Position numbers and translations under genes: made by a program. Below the pieces are notes generated by a model that was not told the origin of the DNA, did not search any database, and worked only from the letters and a program-made list of their open reading frames with translations. A stretch of DNA of 64,000 bases from CAWCVR01 sp963799105 (GTDB lineage: Bacteria > Acidobacteriota > Terriglobia > Bryobacterales > Bryobacteraceae), in contig CAWCVR010000013.1 in the NCBI GenBank assembly GCA_963799105.1, forward strand, positions 310,001-374,000, in the 5' to 3' direction. Every line of letters begins with the position of its first letter. The stretch's first letter is position 1. Of this stretch, positions 28,912-35,750 are shown piece by piece.

Positions 28912-30114
28912 CTATTCGTACCTGAGCGCCTCGGTTGGATTCAATCGCGCCGCCCGGTTCGCCGGCAGAATCCCGAACACCAGCCCCACCAGGCACGACA
29001 CCCCGAACGCCACCACGATCGCCACCGGTGAAATCGGTATCCGAATGTCCGCGAACAATCCCACGCTCAGCGGAATCGCCACCCCCACCGCGATCCCCAA
29101 GGCCCCGCCCGACAGGCTCATCATCATCGCCTCCGCCAGGAATTGCAGCAAAATCATTTTCGCCGACGCCCCTACCGCCAGCCGCACCCCGATTTCCCGC
29201 GTGCGCTCGGTCACGGTCACCAGCATGATGTTCATGATGCCGATCCCCGAAATCACCAGCGTAATCGCCGATACCAGAACCAGCACCAGCGACAGGATCA
29301 GCGAGATGTTCTTCGCCGCGTTCAGAATCGCCGTCAGCGTGTCCACATGGAACCGCGCGCCCGGACGGTGCCGGCTCTCCAGCAACTCCTGCACCCGCGC
29401 CGCCGTCCGCTCCACCGTCTCCGGACTCCGCACCTGCACGTACATCGGGTCGATGCGCTCCACCGGGGTGAAGTACCGCAGCACCGTGATCGGAATCACG
29501 ATGGTGTCGCGCTCCACCTCCGATTGCCCGAACGTTTCCACCCGCTCGTGAAACGTCCCGATCACCGTGAACCGCACGCCGAACAGCCTGACGGTCTGGC
29601 CGGCCGCCCCGTTCCGCGTGCCGTACATCCGCTCCGCCAGGTGGTCGGTCAGCAGCGCCACCTTCTCGCGGCCCGTCACGTCGCTCGCGTCCAGGAAGCG
29701 GCCGGAGCTGACGATCATGTTGCGCACCTGCTGGTAATCCTGGTCCGTGCCGTTGACCTTCACGTTCTGCAGCTTGCCGCCGATGGGGATGTCGTCGTAG
29801 TTGGTCATCACCCCGGTGGCCGCCACCGTGTCCGCCTGCAGCGTACGCCGCACGGCATCCACGTCCTCCATCTTGATGAAGTCGCCCTCCGCGGTTACCG
29901 CATTCGGGCTCCCGGACACGCAGTAGGCGAAGACGATGTTCGAGCCGACGCCCTCGATCTGTTCCAGGATGTAGTCCCGGCTGGTGAGCGAAATCGTCAC
30001 CACCAGGATCACCGACGCCGTGCCGATCGTCATGCCCAGTCCCGTGAGCAGCGACCGCACCGGGTTGGCGCGCAACGCCTGGGCGCTGAATCGGACGGCT
30101 TCGCCGAGGAACAT
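28912..30114 (-). CDS. MacB-type ABC transporter permease without ATPase neighbour
   Basis: 400 residues. The N-terminal span (NPVRSLLTGLGMTIGTASVI LVV) is followed by a periplasmic core domain of about 220 residues and a C-terminal FtsX domain with three spans (SLILSLVLVLVSAITLVISG, VGVAIPLSVGLFADIRIPIS, VAIVVAFGVSCLVGLVFGIL). It also has the conserved NIMLVTVTERTREIGVRLAV and ends LNPTEALRYE. Such permeases work with an ATPase in export or mechanotransmission. None is encoded here, so its partner must lie elsewhere. It starts eight bases after the TPR gene stop, as one operon. A 3' copy lies at 25224-25880. Confidence 0.9.
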   Translation of the reverse strand: MFLGEAVRFSAQALRANPVRSLLTGLGMTIGTASVILVVTISLTSRDYILEQIEGVGSNIVFAYCVSGSPNAVTAEGDFIKMEDVDAVRRTLQADTVAATGVMTNYDDIPIGGKLQNVKVNGTDQDYQQVRNMIVSSGRFLDASDVTGREKVALLTDHLAERMYGTRNGAAGQTVRLFGVRFTVIGTFHERVETFGQSEVERDTIVIPITVLRYFTPVERIDPMYVQVRSPETVERTAARVQELLESRHRPGARFHVDTLTAILNAAKNISLILSLVLVLVSAITLVISGIGIMNIMLVTVTERTREIGVRLAVGASAKMILLQFLAEAMMMSLSGGALGIAVGVAIPLSVGLFADIRIPISPVAIVVAFGVSCLVGLVFGILPANRAARLNPTEALRYE

Positions 30115-30121
30115 GCGCGGC

Positions 30122-30973
30122 TTACCCGCCCCTGACTTTGCGCAGCAGCTTGACGGCCTCCGCGCGCGGCGGATCTTCGGGCGTCAGAGTGGCGTTGAGA
30201 TAGCGCTCCAGCAGCGCCTTGGCCGCCTCCAGGTTGCGCCCCGTCCTGATGTACAGGTCCGCCTTGGCGTACATCAGCCGGGGAGAGTTGGGAGCGATCT
30301 TCTCCGCCCGCTCGAAACTTTGCTCGGCTTCCTGGTAGCGCCCCTGATTCGTCAGGAAACGGGCCAGTTCGATGAGCTTCCCGATGGGCCGCGGCGCAAC
30401 CTCGACCGCCCGCCGCAATTGCTCTTCCGCCCGCGAGTAGTCCTTGCGCTCCTCCGCCAGCTTGTACATCGCCCAGTAGCCTTCGCTGGGGTCCACGTGC
30501 GCCATCTGCCCCGCCACGGTCTGCGCCTTGTCCATCCCGCCGCCCAGAATGCCCGGGGCTTCCAGGTAGTACTCGAACAGGTCGCTCAGCGCATCCAGGT
30601 TCCGCGGGTTCAGGCGCGCGGCCTTTTCGAAATACTGCCGCGCCTTCGACGCCCACCCGGCGGCCGTGAACGGCCCCGACGTTTCCGCGCGGCGGCCGTA
30701 GGCACGCCCCAGCCACAGCGCGTACTCCGCATTCGAAGGCTGCGCGTTGCACGCCCGCTCCAGCGCTTCCGAGGCTCTCTTGAAGTCCCCGAGCATGTAG
30801 TGGTTTCGCCCCGTCAGCTCATGCACTTCGGCGTCCTTGTCGGGAATCGCGTTCAGCACATGCAGCGACTGTTGGAATTCCGTGGCGTCGTACAGCTTGC
30901 GCGCCTCGTCAAAACGCGGGTTCGCGGCCCATAAGGCGCACGCCATGCCTAGTGTGAGCGCAATATATTTCAC
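30122..30973 (-). CDS. exported TPR-repeat protein
   Basis: 283 residues with a signal peptide (KYIALTLGMACALWA). A series of tetratricopeptide repeats follows (FDEARKLYDATEFQQSLHVL, RASEALERACNAQPSNAEYA, ARQYFEKAARLNPRNLDALS, EQSFERAEKIAPNSPRLMYA, AKALLERYLNATL). It is probably a periplasmic scaffold. The downstream permease begins eight bases later, which suggests the TPR protein acts with the permease. The start ATG at 30973 is directly followed by the hydrophobic segment, which supports it. Confidence 0.85.
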   Translation of the reverse strand: MKYIALTLGMACALWAANPRFDEARKLYDATEFQQSLHVLNAIPDKDAEVHELTGRNHYMLGDFKRASEALERACNAQPSNAEYALWLGRAYGRRAETSGPFTAAGWASKARQYFEKAARLNPRNLDALSDLFEYYLEAPGILGGGMDKAQTVAGQMAHVDPSEGYWAMYKLAEERKDYSRAEEQLRRAVEVAPRPIGKLIELARFLTNQGRYQEAEQSFERAEKIAPNSPRLMYAKADLYIRTGRNLEAAKALLERYLNATLTPEDPPRAEAVKLLRKVRGG

Positions 30974-31067
30974 CCGTCACCTGCCCCAAACCTAGTATTT
31001 TACTTCACTCCGATAGATGGACAGGCACCGGCCGGGGTTTCACGCGCTCCACATCCAGCCAAACACG

Positions 31068-31205
31068 TTACAAATCGCGGCCGGACGGCCGGGCGGCGGC
31101 CCGGACCGCTATCTTCTTGCGCAGCGCCTGGCTGCGCTCCCGGCGGGCAAGCTTGCCCTTCCGTTGGCGGTGAAACCGCGCTTTGTCTCCATTGAGAGCT
31201 GACAT
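31068..31205 (-). CDS. short basic protein of a type frequent in Acidobacteria
   Basis: 45 residues from ATG 31205: MSALNGDKARFHRQRKGKLA, then RRERSQALRKKIAVRAAARP and SGRDL. The composition (14 basic residues, no hydrophobic span) and the opening NGDKARF-RQRK-K-ARRE match small conserved acidobacterial proteins I have seen annotated only as hypothetical. The ribosome-binding site is weak. It is divergent from the BNR gene at 31386. Nucleic-acid or ribosome binding would suit the charge but is a guess. Confidence 0.6.
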   Translation of the reverse strand: MSALNGDKARFHRQRKGKLARRERSQALRKKIAVRAAARPSGRDL

Positions 31206-31385
31206 GGTGCCCCGAGGGTAGCAGATTCCCGCCCGCGGTGTGCGGCGAAATGTATCGGATCGCCCATAGGCAACTCCTGAATCCCGCAAACAATCGCGAG
31301 AATCAATAGAGAATCGATGGGGCGCCAGGCCGCTGACGGGTGTTGCCTTGCGTCCCCGGCGCGAAACCGAAGGAGGGGTTCGGAG

Positions 31386-32501
31386 ATGAGCGGAGTACGG
31401 GTACTGGTGGGCACGCGCAAAGGCGCGTTCGTCCTCACGTCGGACGGCCAGCGCAAACATTGGGATATCCACGGCCCCCACTTCCCCGGTTGGGAGATCT
31501 ACCACGTCAAGGGATCTCCCGCCGACCCCGACCGGCTGTACGCATCCCAGTCCACCGGCTGGTTCGGACAGTTGATCGAGCGTTCGTCCGATGGCGGCGC
31601 GACCTGGGAGCCTGCCGGCAACAAGTTCGTCTACGACGGCGTCCCCGGCACCCACCAGCACTACGACGGCACGCCGCGCCCCTGGGAATTCAAGCGCGTC
31701 TGGCACCTGGAACCGTCCCTGACCGATCCGGACACGGTTTGCGCCGGAGTGGAGGACGCCGCTCTGTTCCGCTCCACCGACGCCGGCAAGACGTGGCAGG
31801 AACTTCCCGGACTGCGCGGCCACGGCACCGGTCCAAGCTGGCAGCCCGGCGCTGGTGGCATGTGTCTGCACACCATCCTCATCGATCCGGACAACCCCGC
31901 CCGCATCTACATCGCCATCTCGGCGGCCGGGGCTTTCCGTACCGATGACGCGGGCCAGACCTGGAAGCCGATCAATCGCGGGCTGGTGTCCCAGCACATC
32001 CCCGACCCCAACGCCGAAGTCGGCCACTGCGTCCACCGCATCGCCATGCACCCCTCGCGCCCCAGTGTCCTCTTCATGCAGAAACACTGGGACGTGATGC
32101 GTAGCGACGACGCGGGCGACTCCTGGCGCGAGGTCAGCGGCAACCTGCCGACCGATTTCGGTTTCGCCATGGCCGTCCACGCGCACCAGCCTGAAACCGT
32201 CTTCGTCGTGCCCATCAAAAGCGATTCCGAGCACTTCCCGCCCGATGGCAAACTGCGCGTCTACCGCAGCCGCACGGGCGGAACCGAGTGGGAGCCGCTT
32301 ACGCAGGGCCTGCCGCAAAGCCACTGCTACGTCAACGTTCTGCGTGGCGCCATGTCGGTTAACACGCTGGATGCCTGCGGCGTCTATTTCGGCACCACCG
32401 GTGGACAAGTCTATGCGTCGGCCAATGCCGGAGACACCTGGGCTCCCATCGTTCAGGACCTTCCCGCCGTCCTCTCGGTCGAGGCCCAGACGCTGCCATG
32501 A
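31386..32501 (+). CDS. BNR/Asp-box beta-propeller protein
   Basis: 371 residues from ATG 31386, preceded by AAGGAGGGG; an upstream extension to 31317 has no such signal. Asp-box motifs recur (SSDGGATWEP, STDAGKTWQE, TDDAGQTWKP, SDDAGDSWRE, ASANAGDTWAP), as in sialidase-like and sortilin-like propellers. No signal peptide is present, so the protein appears cytoplasmic, unlike many BNR enzymes. The sialidase catalytic arginine triad is not evident, so the label glycosyl hydrolase would be unsafe. Its stop overlaps the start of the MoaD/ThiS-like gene by four bases. This pairing suggests a shared role, possibly with sulfur-carrier chemistry. Confidence 0.85.
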   Translation: MSGVRVLVGTRKGAFVLTSDGQRKHWDIHGPHFPGWEIYHVKGSPADPDRLYASQSTGWFGQLIERSSDGGATWEPAGNKFVYDGVPGTHQHYDGTPRPWEFKRVWHLEPSLTDPDTVCAGVEDAALFRSTDAGKTWQELPGLRGHGTGPSWQPGAGGMCLHTILIDPDNPARIYIAISAAGAFRTDDAGQTWKPINRGLVSQHIPDPNAEVGHCVHRIAMHPSRPSVLFMQKHWDVMRSDDAGDSWREVSGNLPTDFGFAMAVHAHQPETVFVVPIKSDSEHFPPDGKLRVYRSRTGGTEWEPLTQGLPQSHCYVNVLRGAMSVNTLDACGVYFGTTGGQVYASANAGDTWAPIVQDLPAVLSVEAQTLP

Positions 32502-32794
32502 TCCGCGTCGCGCTCCCGGCGCACCTGCGAATATTGGCGAAACTCGAGGGCGAGGTGCGACTCGATGTCGCAGGCCTGGTGACGCAGCGCTCGGTTCTGG
32601 ACGCTCTTGAGGCCCGCTGCCCCATGCTGCGCGGAACCCTCCGCGATCAGATCACCGGGCAGCGCCGGCCGTTCGTGAGGTTCTTCGCCTGCGAGCGGGA
32701 TCTATCCCACGATTCGCCCGACACCCCGCTGCCCGAGGCCATCTCGACCGGCGCCGAACCCTTTCTCGTGATTGGCGCCATTGCCGGCGGCTAG
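32498..32794 (+). CDS. MoaD/ThiS-family small protein
   Basis: 98 residues with the ubiquitin-like pattern of sulfur carriers. ALPAHLRILAKLEGEVRLDV is followed by VLDALEARCPMLRGTLRD, VRFFACERDLSHDSPDTPLP and the end FLVIGAIAGG with the terminal diglycine. In MoaD and ThiS that diglycine is adenylated and thiocarboxylated by an E1-like enzyme. No MoeB/ThiF or molybdopterin gene is nearby. It is translationally coupled to the BNR protein through ATGA. Confidence 0.8.
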   Translation: MIRVALPAHLRILAKLEGEVRLDVAGLVTQRSVLDALEARCPMLRGTLRDQITGQRRPFVRFFACERDLSHDSPDTPLPEAISTGAEPFLVIGAIAGG

Positions 32795-32816
32795 GTGTTC
32801 GACCGTGCGATTTGGC

Positions 32817-32893
32817 GCCTTTGCCGGGCCGCTCGCTCACGCTCGCGGTTCTGTCCGGAACCGCGAGCGTGAGCGAGCGGCCCGCGGCAAAGG
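32817..32893. terminator. long perfect hairpin between convergent genes
   Basis: Arms 32826-32851 and 32858-32883 are perfect reverse complements over 26 bases with a six-base loop TGTCCG. CCTTTGCC and GGCAAAGG extend the stem across a two-base bulge. The core reads CGCTCGCTCACGCTCGCGG. It lies 23 bases after the MoaD-like stop and before the end of the convergent dehydrogenase, so it could stop transcription both ways. The long perfect palindrome also fits a dispersed repeat element. There is no U tract. Confidence 0.7.
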
Positions 32894-32916
32894 AACGGTA
32901 TCTTGCGGTCACGGCA

Positions 32917-33807
32917 CTAGCCCGGGGCCTTGTCCTTCCTGGCCGGGCGCGCCGCCACTTTGCTGACGCTCGACCAATCCATCTCGCCCTGCCCCCGCGC
33001 CATCGCCGCCAGAAGATTTTCGCGGATCAGGTTGGCGAACGGCATGGGCGCCGCGCACGCATCGGCCATATCGAGCAACAGTTGGACGTCCTTGAGGCCC
33101 AGCCGCAAAGCAAACCCCGCCGGCTCGAACTGCTCCTCGGCGATCAGGCGCCCATAGCTGGCATACATCGGCGACCCGAACAGCGCGCTCATGACTTCCA
33201 GAAACGCGTGCGGCTCCATGCCCGCCTTCCGCAAAGTCGCGAAGGACTCGCCGAACGCTTCGATCATGCTGGCGATCATGAAATTCCCGCACAGCTTCAC
33301 GGCATTGGCCTGCCATGGCTCGGAGACCAGGACAAACGTCTTGCGTCCGATGGCATCGAACAGCGGCCGGCAGCGTTCCGTCATCTGCTCACTGCCGGCG
33401 GCAACCACCAGGAGGGTCTTGTTCTCCGCGGCTTCCGGACGGCCGAAGACCGGAGCGCTCACGTATCCCTGCCCGCGCCGGCCATGTTCCGTGGCGAGAC
33501 GCTTGGCCAGCGCGATGCCGATGGTGCTGCACGAGACGTGAATCGCCTGGCCCGGCAGCGAGGCGGCGACGCCGTTCTCGCCGAGCACTACCTGTTCCAC
33601 CGCCCGGTCGTCGGGCAGCATCGTCACCACCGCCTCGGCCCCACGGCAGGCGTCCGCCGGCGAATCCGCCACGTGGGCGCCGGCGGCGGCCAGAGGCTCC
33701 GCCTTTTTCCGATTGCGGTTGTGCACCGTCACCTGGTGCCCGCCGCTGAGCAGGTTCCGCGCCATGCCGGAACCCATACGCCCGAGTCCCACGAAACCGA
33801 TCTTCAT
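32917..33807 (-). CDS. NAD(P)-dependent beta-hydroxyacid dehydrogenase
   Basis: 296 residues of the 3-hydroxyisobutyrate dehydrogenase/GLYR1 family. The Rossmann motif is GFVGLGRMGSGMARNLLSGG. The substrate motif is near VSCSTIGIALAKRLA, and the catalytic lysine lies in NAVKLCGNFMIASMIEAFGE. HVLRN-type NRNRKK after the second strand suggests NADP preference. The all-alpha C-terminal domain is complete (GFALRLGLKDVQLLLDMADA). These enzymes oxidise small beta-hydroxyacids or reduce succinic or glyoxylate semialdehydes; the exact substrate is not determined. The ATG at 33807 directly starts the Rossmann fold. Confidence 0.9.
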   Translation of the reverse strand: MKIGFVGLGRMGSGMARNLLSGGHQVTVHNRNRKKAEPLAAAGAHVADSPADACRGAEAVVTMLPDDRAVEQVVLGENGVAASLPGQAIHVSCSTIGIALAKRLATEHGRRGQGYVSAPVFGRPEAAENKTLLVVAAGSEQMTERCRPLFDAIGRKTFVLVSEPWQANAVKLCGNFMIASMIEAFGESFATLRKAGMEPHAFLEVMSALFGSPMYASYGRLIAEEQFEPAGFALRLGLKDVQLLLDMADACAAPMPFANLIRENLLAAMARGQGEMDWSSVSKVAARPARKDKAPG

Positions 33808-33873
33808 ACCAGTAAGGATAGCCGATGCGGGGTGGGGCGGGCGTACCAGCCTGCCGGCCGGCGCACCAGCCCA

Positions 33874-34611
33874 TCAGGGAGCCAGCTTCTTCGCCGCGTC
33901 CCGGAACTGTTCCGCTCCCAGGCGAACCTCACCGCTCATGGCGAGCCAGAGCCTTCCGGCGCCGCCGTCGGCGAACCGTGCGCTTTGGATGCTCGCCGCG
34001 CTCTCCATCTCCGCCGGCACGATCGATTTCAGACTGGCCGATTTCCGCAGCGCCGATTCGATGCCGGCCGCGACTTTTTCCCGCATCGAATCGCCGAAAG
34101 ATCCGGAACGCAGCAGTTCGCCCAGCGAGCCTCCGGCATCGATCTTCCGCACCTCGGCGGCGAGCGCGATGCCATTCTCCCCGACCGATGGCGTGAGCAC
34201 CGCTTCCACCACCGCATTGCCGCCCGCGAGCCTTTTGACCACTTCCTTGCCCAACGCCTTGGCGCAGGCGAAGCGCTCGTAATGCACATACGCGGTGAGC
34301 ACGGCCGACGGCTCGGCCGGCGCCAGCGCGGCTCGCTCCAGCGATATCCGCTCCCCGCACCGGTCCGAGCGGTTCAGCCGAGCCGCCAGCACCGCCGTCA
34401 GATTCTCCTGAAGGTTGCCCAGGTCCGCCGTCATCGCCAGGCGGAAAACCCCCGAAGGCGCGGTCGAGACGGTTCCCCAGACCGCGATCCCGACCGCCTG
34501 CCCTTCTATTACGATCGAGGTCTTGACCGGCGGGATCTTCAGCGCCGGATCGCCTGTCTGCGCGGGCGCCAGCCACGCCACGGCGAAAAGCAGACTCATC
34601 CGTATGCGCAT
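33874..34611 (-). CDS. exported protein of unknown function
   Basis: 245 residues from ATG 34611 with a signal peptide (MRIRMSLLFAVAWLAPAQ); a longer start at 34650 is possible. The body has TSIVIEGQAVGIAVWGTVST, FRLAMTADLGNLQENLTAVL, VVEAVLTPSVGENGIALAAE and ends VRLGAEQFRDAAKKLAP. Alternating strands suggest a beta-rich periplasmic protein. Two cysteines (DRCGE and FACAK) could form a disulfide. I recognise no family. It lies between a dehydrogenase and a methyltransferase on the same strand. Confidence 0.7.
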   Translation of the reverse strand: MRIRMSLLFAVAWLAPAQTGDPALKIPPVKTSIVIEGQAVGIAVWGTVSTAPSGVFRLAMTADLGNLQENLTAVLAARLNRSDRCGERISLERAALAPAEPSAVLTAYVHYERFACAKALGKEVVKRLAGGNAVVEAVLTPSVGENGIALAAEVRKIDAGGSLGELLRSGSFGDSMREKVAAGIESALRKSASLKSIVPAEMESAASIQSARFADGGAGRLWLAMSGEVRLGAEQFRDAAKKLAP

Positions 34612-34665
34612 GAAGTAGGAGTGACGCGAAGCCGCCCACCCCGGTTTCAATCGGCCGGGTCCGGT

Positions 34666-35475
34666 CTATCGCGCGGCCACGCCCTTGAAGAACGTGTAGC
34701 AGAAAGTTCCGTCGGGCCCGGTCGCGCGGTACATATCGGCGATCCCTTTCTCCCAGGTGCGCGCGTCGATCAGCCCCAGCGAGAGTGCCTGGTCGCGGAC
34801 GCCTTCCACCATGGCGATGAAGGTGTTCTTCGAGAAGCCCTCCACCAGGTCCGGCCGGCTGTTGTCCACGTACACCATCCGCGGGCTGACCCGCGCGTCG
34901 CGGAATCCGGCCTGCGCCAGTAGCGGATAGAGGCGCCGGCCCACCAGCGCGTCGCCGCCCAACCGCGCCTGCACGTCCACCAGGCACTGCACGGCCCGGG
35001 ACGCCTCCTCCGAGTGCGGGTGGCAATACCACGAGCCGTGGTCGCCCTCGATCGCCGTGATCGTCCCGCCGCGGCGCAGAACCCGCTTCAGGGCCTGGAG
35101 AGCCGCCGCGGGAACCTTGAGGTGTTCCAGCACGAAGCACAGGAAGACGTGGTCGAAGCGATCGTCGTCGAAAGGCAGATCGAACAGGTTCGCCGTCCGG
35201 AATTCGACGTTGCGGTGGCCGGCCGCCTCCACTCGAGCGCGGGCCTGTTCGAGCGACTCCTCCGAGATATCCACGGAGACGATGCGCGCCCCCGGGTTCC
35301 GTGAAGCCAGAATCTCGGTCTGCGCCCCCGTGCCGCAGCCGCACTCGAGCACCAGGCTCCCCGGCGGATACACGGTGTCATGGTGAAGCAGTCCGGCGAG
35401 GGTGCCGGCCTGGTCGGCGAGCCGCTCCGCTTCGCGGGCGGAGTAGCCGTGGACATATTGCGCCGCGGTGGTCAA
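34666..35475 (-). CDS. class I SAM-dependent methyltransferase
   Basis: Motif I is LVLECGCGTGAQTEILA, motif II ARIVSVDISEESLEQARARV, the acidic post-motif EFRTANLFDLPFDDDRFDHV and motif IV FLCFVLEHLKVPAAALQ. C-terminal FSKNTFIAMVEGVRDQALSL and GTFCYTFFKGVAAR complete it. It is a small-molecule methyltransferase by resemblance; the substrate is unknown. No ATG lies in the right place. TTG 35475 starts TTAAQYVHGYSAREA, which looks like the natural N-terminus, but GGGGAC is only a few bases upstream. The open frame continues to 35691, through a repeat element and into the SRP RNA, which is surely not coding. Confidence 0.85.
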   Translation of the reverse strand: MTTAAQYVHGYSAREAERLADQAGTLAGLLHHDTVYPPGSLVLECGCGTGAQTEILASRNPGARIVSVDISEESLEQARARVEAAGHRNVEFRTANLFDLPFDDDRFDHVFLCFVLEHLKVPAAALQALKRVLRRGGTITAIEGDHGSWYCHPHSEEASRAVQCLVDVQARLGGDALVGRRLYPLLAQAGFRDARVSPRMVYVDNSRPDLVEGFSKNTFIAMVEGVRDQALSLGLIDARTWEKGIADMYRATGPDGTFCYTFFKGVAAR

Positions 35476-35519
35476 GTCCCCAGTGTAGCGGCAGGTCAAC
35501 GGCGCGTCTACTTGCTCTT

Positions 35520-35606
35520 GTGGGGCTGGCGCCCTCGTCCGTGGCCGGCCCTGCGAGCGAAGAGCGGGACGGGGGCGTCCCGCGCGGACCAGGGGGTCCG
35601 CCCCAC
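35520..35606. repeat. dispersed inverted-repeat element (GTGGGGC...GTCCGCCCCAC)
   Basis: It begins GTGGGGCTGG and ends GGTCCGCCCCAC, with a GC-rich interior rich in CCGTCC/GGACG palindromes. The same end sequences bound elements at 57032-57135, and a related pair bounds 55290-55530. It lies between the methyltransferase start and the SRP RNA promoter. Confidence 0.55.
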
Positions 35607-35615
35607 ACGGCATGA

Positions 35616-35621
35616 TACGAT
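35616..35621 (+). promoter_or_regulatory. probable -10 box for the SRP RNA
   Basis: TACGAT lies seven bases before the inferred 5' end of the SRP RNA (35629), in the only AT-rich patch of the interval. No good -35 is recognisable in the GC-rich repeat end just upstream. Confidence 0.5.
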
Positions 35622-35628
35622 AAATACT

Positions 35629-35737
35629 TGTCAGGTCTCGGGCTCCGTGCAACGGGCGGCCGCAAACCCCGCCAGGTCCGGAAGGAAGCAACGGTAGCGG
35701 TGCGGCTCGTGTGCCGCGGATTCCCCGGGGCCTGGCA
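35629..35737 (+). ncRNA. ffs: bacterial signal recognition particle RNA (4.5S type)
   Basis: The hallmark domain IV segment AGGTCCGGAAGGAAGCAAC is present at about 35672-35690. The 5' end TGTCAGGTCTCGGG pairs with the 3' end CCCCGGGGCCTGGCA over 14 base pairs with three G-U pairs. A central helix with GCGGC/GCCGC is also visible. The length of 109 bases fits the short bacterial form without an Alu domain. The RNA binds Ffh for co-translational targeting. It lies 13 bases before dnaX, a common arrangement. Confidence 0.92.
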
Positions 35738-35750
35738 GTAAGCCCGCCGC

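Noticed and set aside
31068..32408. 446-codon minus-strand frame opposite the BNR gene
   Set aside because: It is antisense to clear Asp-box repeats and has shadow composition. Only its last 45 codons (31068-31205) resemble a real small gene.
32812..34923. 703-codon plus-strand frame
   Set aside because: It runs antisense through the dehydrogenase, the exported protein and part of the methyltransferase.
35476..35691. N-terminal extension of the methyltransferase
   Set aside because: It would translate the dispersed repeat and run into the SRP RNA; the conserved protein begins near 35475.
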